Shown: in pieces, positions 62,252-64,000 of the stretch | How the letters are laid out: each line of letters begins with the position of its first letter | How positions within the stretch are numbered: the first letter of the stretch is position 1 | Origin: Aestuariirhabdus litorea | Lineage (GTDB): Bacteria; Pseudomonadota; Gammaproteobacteria; Pseudomonadales; Aestuariirhabdaceae | Reading direction: 5' to 3' | DNA length: 64,000 bases | NCBI RefSeq assembly: GCF_003864255.1 | Contig: NZ_QWEZ01000001.1 | Span: 62,001 to 126,000 of the forward strand | Notes under the pieces: model-generated | The model's input: the letters and a program-made list of their open reading frames with translations, nothing else | Told to the model about the DNA's origin: nothing | Database searches by the model: none | Made by a program: the position numbers and the translations under genes

Positions 62252-63640
62252 ATGGTCAGCGGCAAACACAGAGGCGTCGAATCGCCAGCCCCGCTGGAGA
62301 CGGTGGGCAGCAAGGAGAGGCTGTGCCCGGTGCTGGGGGGCGTCACCAGTGCGGCGACCGAGGATGCCTGGCTGGAGGTGATCGAGAAGATGGAGCAGGT
62401 CTACTCCCAGCTGATCAGCCATCAAGTGGAGCTGGAGCAGAAGAACGCCGAGCTCGAAAGCGCCTACCAGTTTATCAGCAGTGTGCAAACCGCGATGACC
62501 GACCTGCTGATTGTCTGCGACGAGCAGCTGCGTGTTTGCCAGGTTAACCGTGCGTTGATCTCTCTCACAGGGCTCAGCGAGGAGTCTCTGCTGGGGCGTG
62601 AGGTGGTCGAGTTGTTCTGCGATGAGTCCCGTAACGCCTTGCGCGATCTGCTGTCCAGGGCGCCGGTGGCACCGGTCTACGACTGCGAGCTCAATATCAA
62701 GGGGCGTTATGGTCGGGTGCCGTTGTCGATCAACTGCGCCCGTCGCACCGACAACCGGGAGCGGCTCGATGGTATGGTGCTGATCGGCCGCCACGTGGGC
62801 GAGCTCAGGCGCGCCTACGACGAGCTGAACCGCAGTCACGCCGAGCTCATGCTGGCCCAGCAGCAGCTGGTGAATTCCGAGAAGATGGCCTCCCTGGGGC
62901 GGCTGGTCGCCGGCGTAGCCCACGAGCTCAACAATCCCATCAGTTTTGTCTACGGCAACACCCACGCTCTGGCGGGTTACGGCAAGCGACTGCAGCAGTT
63001 TTTTGCCGCCCTCAGGGAGAATCCCCAGCCCGAGGAGATGGCACGTCTACGGGAGAGCCTCAGGATCGACCGCCTGGTGGCGGACCTGCCTAACCTGCTC
63101 GACGGCTCCATGGAGGGGGTGGAGCGGGTGCGAGATATTGTATCGGACCTGCGCCAGTTCTCTGCGGGCCAGGGGCAGGAGACAGCCCCCTTTGACCTGG
63201 TGCACGTGGTCGAGACCGCGATTCGCTGGGTGACCAGTGAGCGTGAGGGGGTGGCCAGGGTTAGCCTGGAGGCGCCACCCAGCCTGACCCTGGAGGGGCA
63301 TGCGGGTCATATCCAGCAGTTGTTGATGAACCTGCTGCAAAACGCCCTGGATGCGGTGGAGTCCGTCGAGCAACCGAGTATTGAGGTGCTGCTGGAGCTG
63401 GAAGGGGAGCAGGCACTGTGCCGGGTGCGGGATAACGGCTCCGGCATCGCGGAGACGGACCTGCCCCACCTGTTTGAGCCGTTCTTTACCACCAAGGAGA
63501 TCGGCAAGGGGACCGGACTGGGGCTGGCCCTGAGTTATAACTTTGCAGTGGAGCACGGCGGTGATCTGCAGGCGGAGAACCACCCCCAGGGGGGAGCAAT
63601 CTTCACCCTGAAGCTGCCCCTGCCGGAGGCGAAGCGATGA
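62252..63640 (+). CDS. hupT: soluble histidine kinase, HupT/HoxJ-like
   Basis: A 462-residue cytoplasmic kinase with no membrane segments. An N-terminal coiled coil (about 40-65, EKMEQVYSQLISHQVELEQKNAELESAY) is followed by a PAS domain (about 65-185), HisKA with the acceptor His near residue 224 (VAGVAHELNNPISFVYGN) and an ATPase with NLLQNALDAVE, DNGSGIAE and GTGLGLALS. The NNPISFVYGN segment is typical of HupT/HoxJ. Its stop overlaps the start of the sensory hydrogenase small subunit (ATGA). In known systems this kinase receives the H2 signal from HupUV/HoxBC and controls a NtrC-type regulator (HupR/HoxA). Confidence 0.85.
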   Translation: MVSGKHRGVESPAPLETVGSKERLCPVLGGVTSAATEDAWLEVIEKMEQVYSQLISHQVELEQKNAELESAYQFISSVQTAMTDLLIVCDEQLRVCQVNRALISLTGLSEESLLGREVVELFCDESRNALRDLLSRAPVAPVYDCELNIKGRYGRVPLSINCARRTDNRERLDGMVLIGRHVGELRRAYDELNRSHAELMLAQQQLVNSEKMASLGRLVAGVAHELNNPISFVYGNTHALAGYGKRLQQFFAALRENPQPEEMARLRESLRIDRLVADLPNLLDGSMEGVERVRDIVSDLRQFSAGQGQETAPFDLVHVVETAIRWVTSEREGVARVSLEAPPSLTLEGHAGHIQQLLMNLLQNALDAVESVEQPSIEVLLELEGEQALCRVRDNGSGIAETDLPHLFEPFFTTKEIGKGTGLGLALSYNFAVEHGGDLQAENHPQGGAIFTLKLPLPEAKR

Positions 63641-64000
63641 AAACCTTTACCCTCTTGTGGTTGCAGGCCTGCGGTTGCGGTGGCTGCACCATGTCCCTGT
63701 TGTGTGCGGAGTCACCGCCCCTGTTTGATCAGCTGCGCTGGCAGGGGATTGAGCTGCTGTGGCACCCGGCCCTGAGCGAGGCCAGTGGTGCCTCGGTGCG
63801 CGACCTGCTGCAGCGCCTCGAAACGGGCGAGCAGCCACTGGATCTGCTCTGTGTGGAGGGGGCCATTGCCCGGGGGCCCCATGGTAGCGGCAACTTTAGC
63901 CGCTTGGCCGGCACCGACCGTTCGATGTTGAGCTGGGTCAAAGCCCTTGCGGGCCGTGCCCGTTATACCCTGGCGGTGGGCAGCTGCGCCGCCTACGGCG
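63637..64000 (+). CDS. hupU: sensory [NiFe]-hydrogenase small subunit, truncated by the window
   Basis: The first 121 residues of a HupU/HoxB-like small subunit. The opening LLWLQACGCGGCTMSLLCAE holds the proximal iron-sulfur ligands as CGGCTMS, and a further ligand is in VGSCAAYG at the window edge. There is no twin-arginine signal peptide, so unlike respiratory hydrogenase small subunits it stays in the cytoplasm, as expected of an H2 sensor. The ATG overlaps the kinase stop. The large subunit (HupV/HoxC), and probably hydrogenase structural and maturation genes, should follow outside the window. Confidence 0.88.
   Translation, partial: MKTFTLLWLQACGCGGCTMSLLCAESPPLFDQLRWQGIELLWHPALSEASGASVRDLLQRLETGEQPLDLLCVEGAIARGPHGSGNFSRLAGTDRSMLSWVKALAGRARYTLAVGSCAAYG

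Noticed and set aside
1-64000. CRISPR arrays, insertion sequences, prophage, tRNA and rRNA genes
   Set aside because: No regularly spaced repeats, transposase or integrase motifs, tRNA-like cloverleaf or rRNA stretches were noticed in the intergenic regions by eye. A covariance-model tRNA scan was not possible.

Overview
The window is about 64 kb of GC-rich, gene-dense chromosome from a gammaproteobacterium. The best fit is a marine or sediment group near Oceanospirillales/Alteromonadales. Evidence for this is the ribH-nusB-thiL-pgpA...ribA order, an xseB-ispA-dxs operon, PomA/PomB-type (sodium) flagellar stators, several small families known mainly from marine gammaproteobacteria (DUF2333, DUF2956, DUF3012), and a large number of sensor proteins. 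I saw no rRNA, tRNA, insertion sequence, prophage, CRISPR array or obvious pseudogene. Coding is tight, and three bidirectional hairpin terminators sit exactly between convergent gene pairs.

Layout. 0-9.7 kb: housekeeping genes (riboflavin, thiamine, phospholipid and isoprenoid synthesis, nusB), then pomAB and two small envelope proteins. 9.8-19.6 kb: a histidine kinase with an overlapping STAS-like partner, a GST, and a tight four-gene minus-strand operon (S9-type peptidase homologue, zinc-ribbon methyltransferase, EamA exporter, MFS transporter). An HDAC-family deacetylase and an MscS channel follow. 19.6-28.2 kb: ACT-domain malic enzyme, a spermidine-synthase-like protein, and a divergent histidine-utilisation locus (hutI-hutG on minus, hutC-hutU-hutH on plus) with a clear palindromic operator in the divergent gap. 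Its four enzymes take histidine to glutamate by the formimidoylglutamase route. 28.2-37.9 kb: a signalling block with a REC-PAS kinase, a large hybrid kinase, an RmlD-like reductase and a 1255-residue PAS/GAF/degenerate-GGDEF/EAL protein. 37.9-45.6 kb: accC-accB-aroQ, dsbD, a lipoprotein, DUF2333, YciH/SUI1, and a Crp/Fnr regulator. 45.7-53.9 kb: lipid-related and hydrophobic-substrate genes (two SDRs, a bile-acid-symporter family transporter, a retinol-saturase-like flavoenzyme, a TesB-like thioesterase, AlkB), plus PilZ and DUF2956 proteins. 54-59 kb: a DctB/DctD-like two-component system cotranscribed with a TAXI solute-binding protein. 59-62 kb: a di-heme peroxidase overlapping a beta-helix/cytochrome c fusion. 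62.2 kb to the end: a soluble HupT/HoxJ-like kinase overlapping the start of a sensory [NiFe]-hydrogenase small subunit, which is cut by the window edge.

The most notable observations are these. (1) The S9-family protein has lost two of its three catalytic residues (Ser to Arg, His to Tyr), carries an acidic disordered insert, and heads a methyltransferase/two-exporter operon. (2) The di-heme peroxidase is paired with a beta-helix protein fused to cytochrome c. (3) A TAXI binding protein is wired to a two-component system with no TRAP membrane subunits in view. (4) The H2-sensing module at the right edge predicts a hydrogenase cluster just outside the window. Assignments rest on motifs and remembered families read from the sequence; no database search was run.
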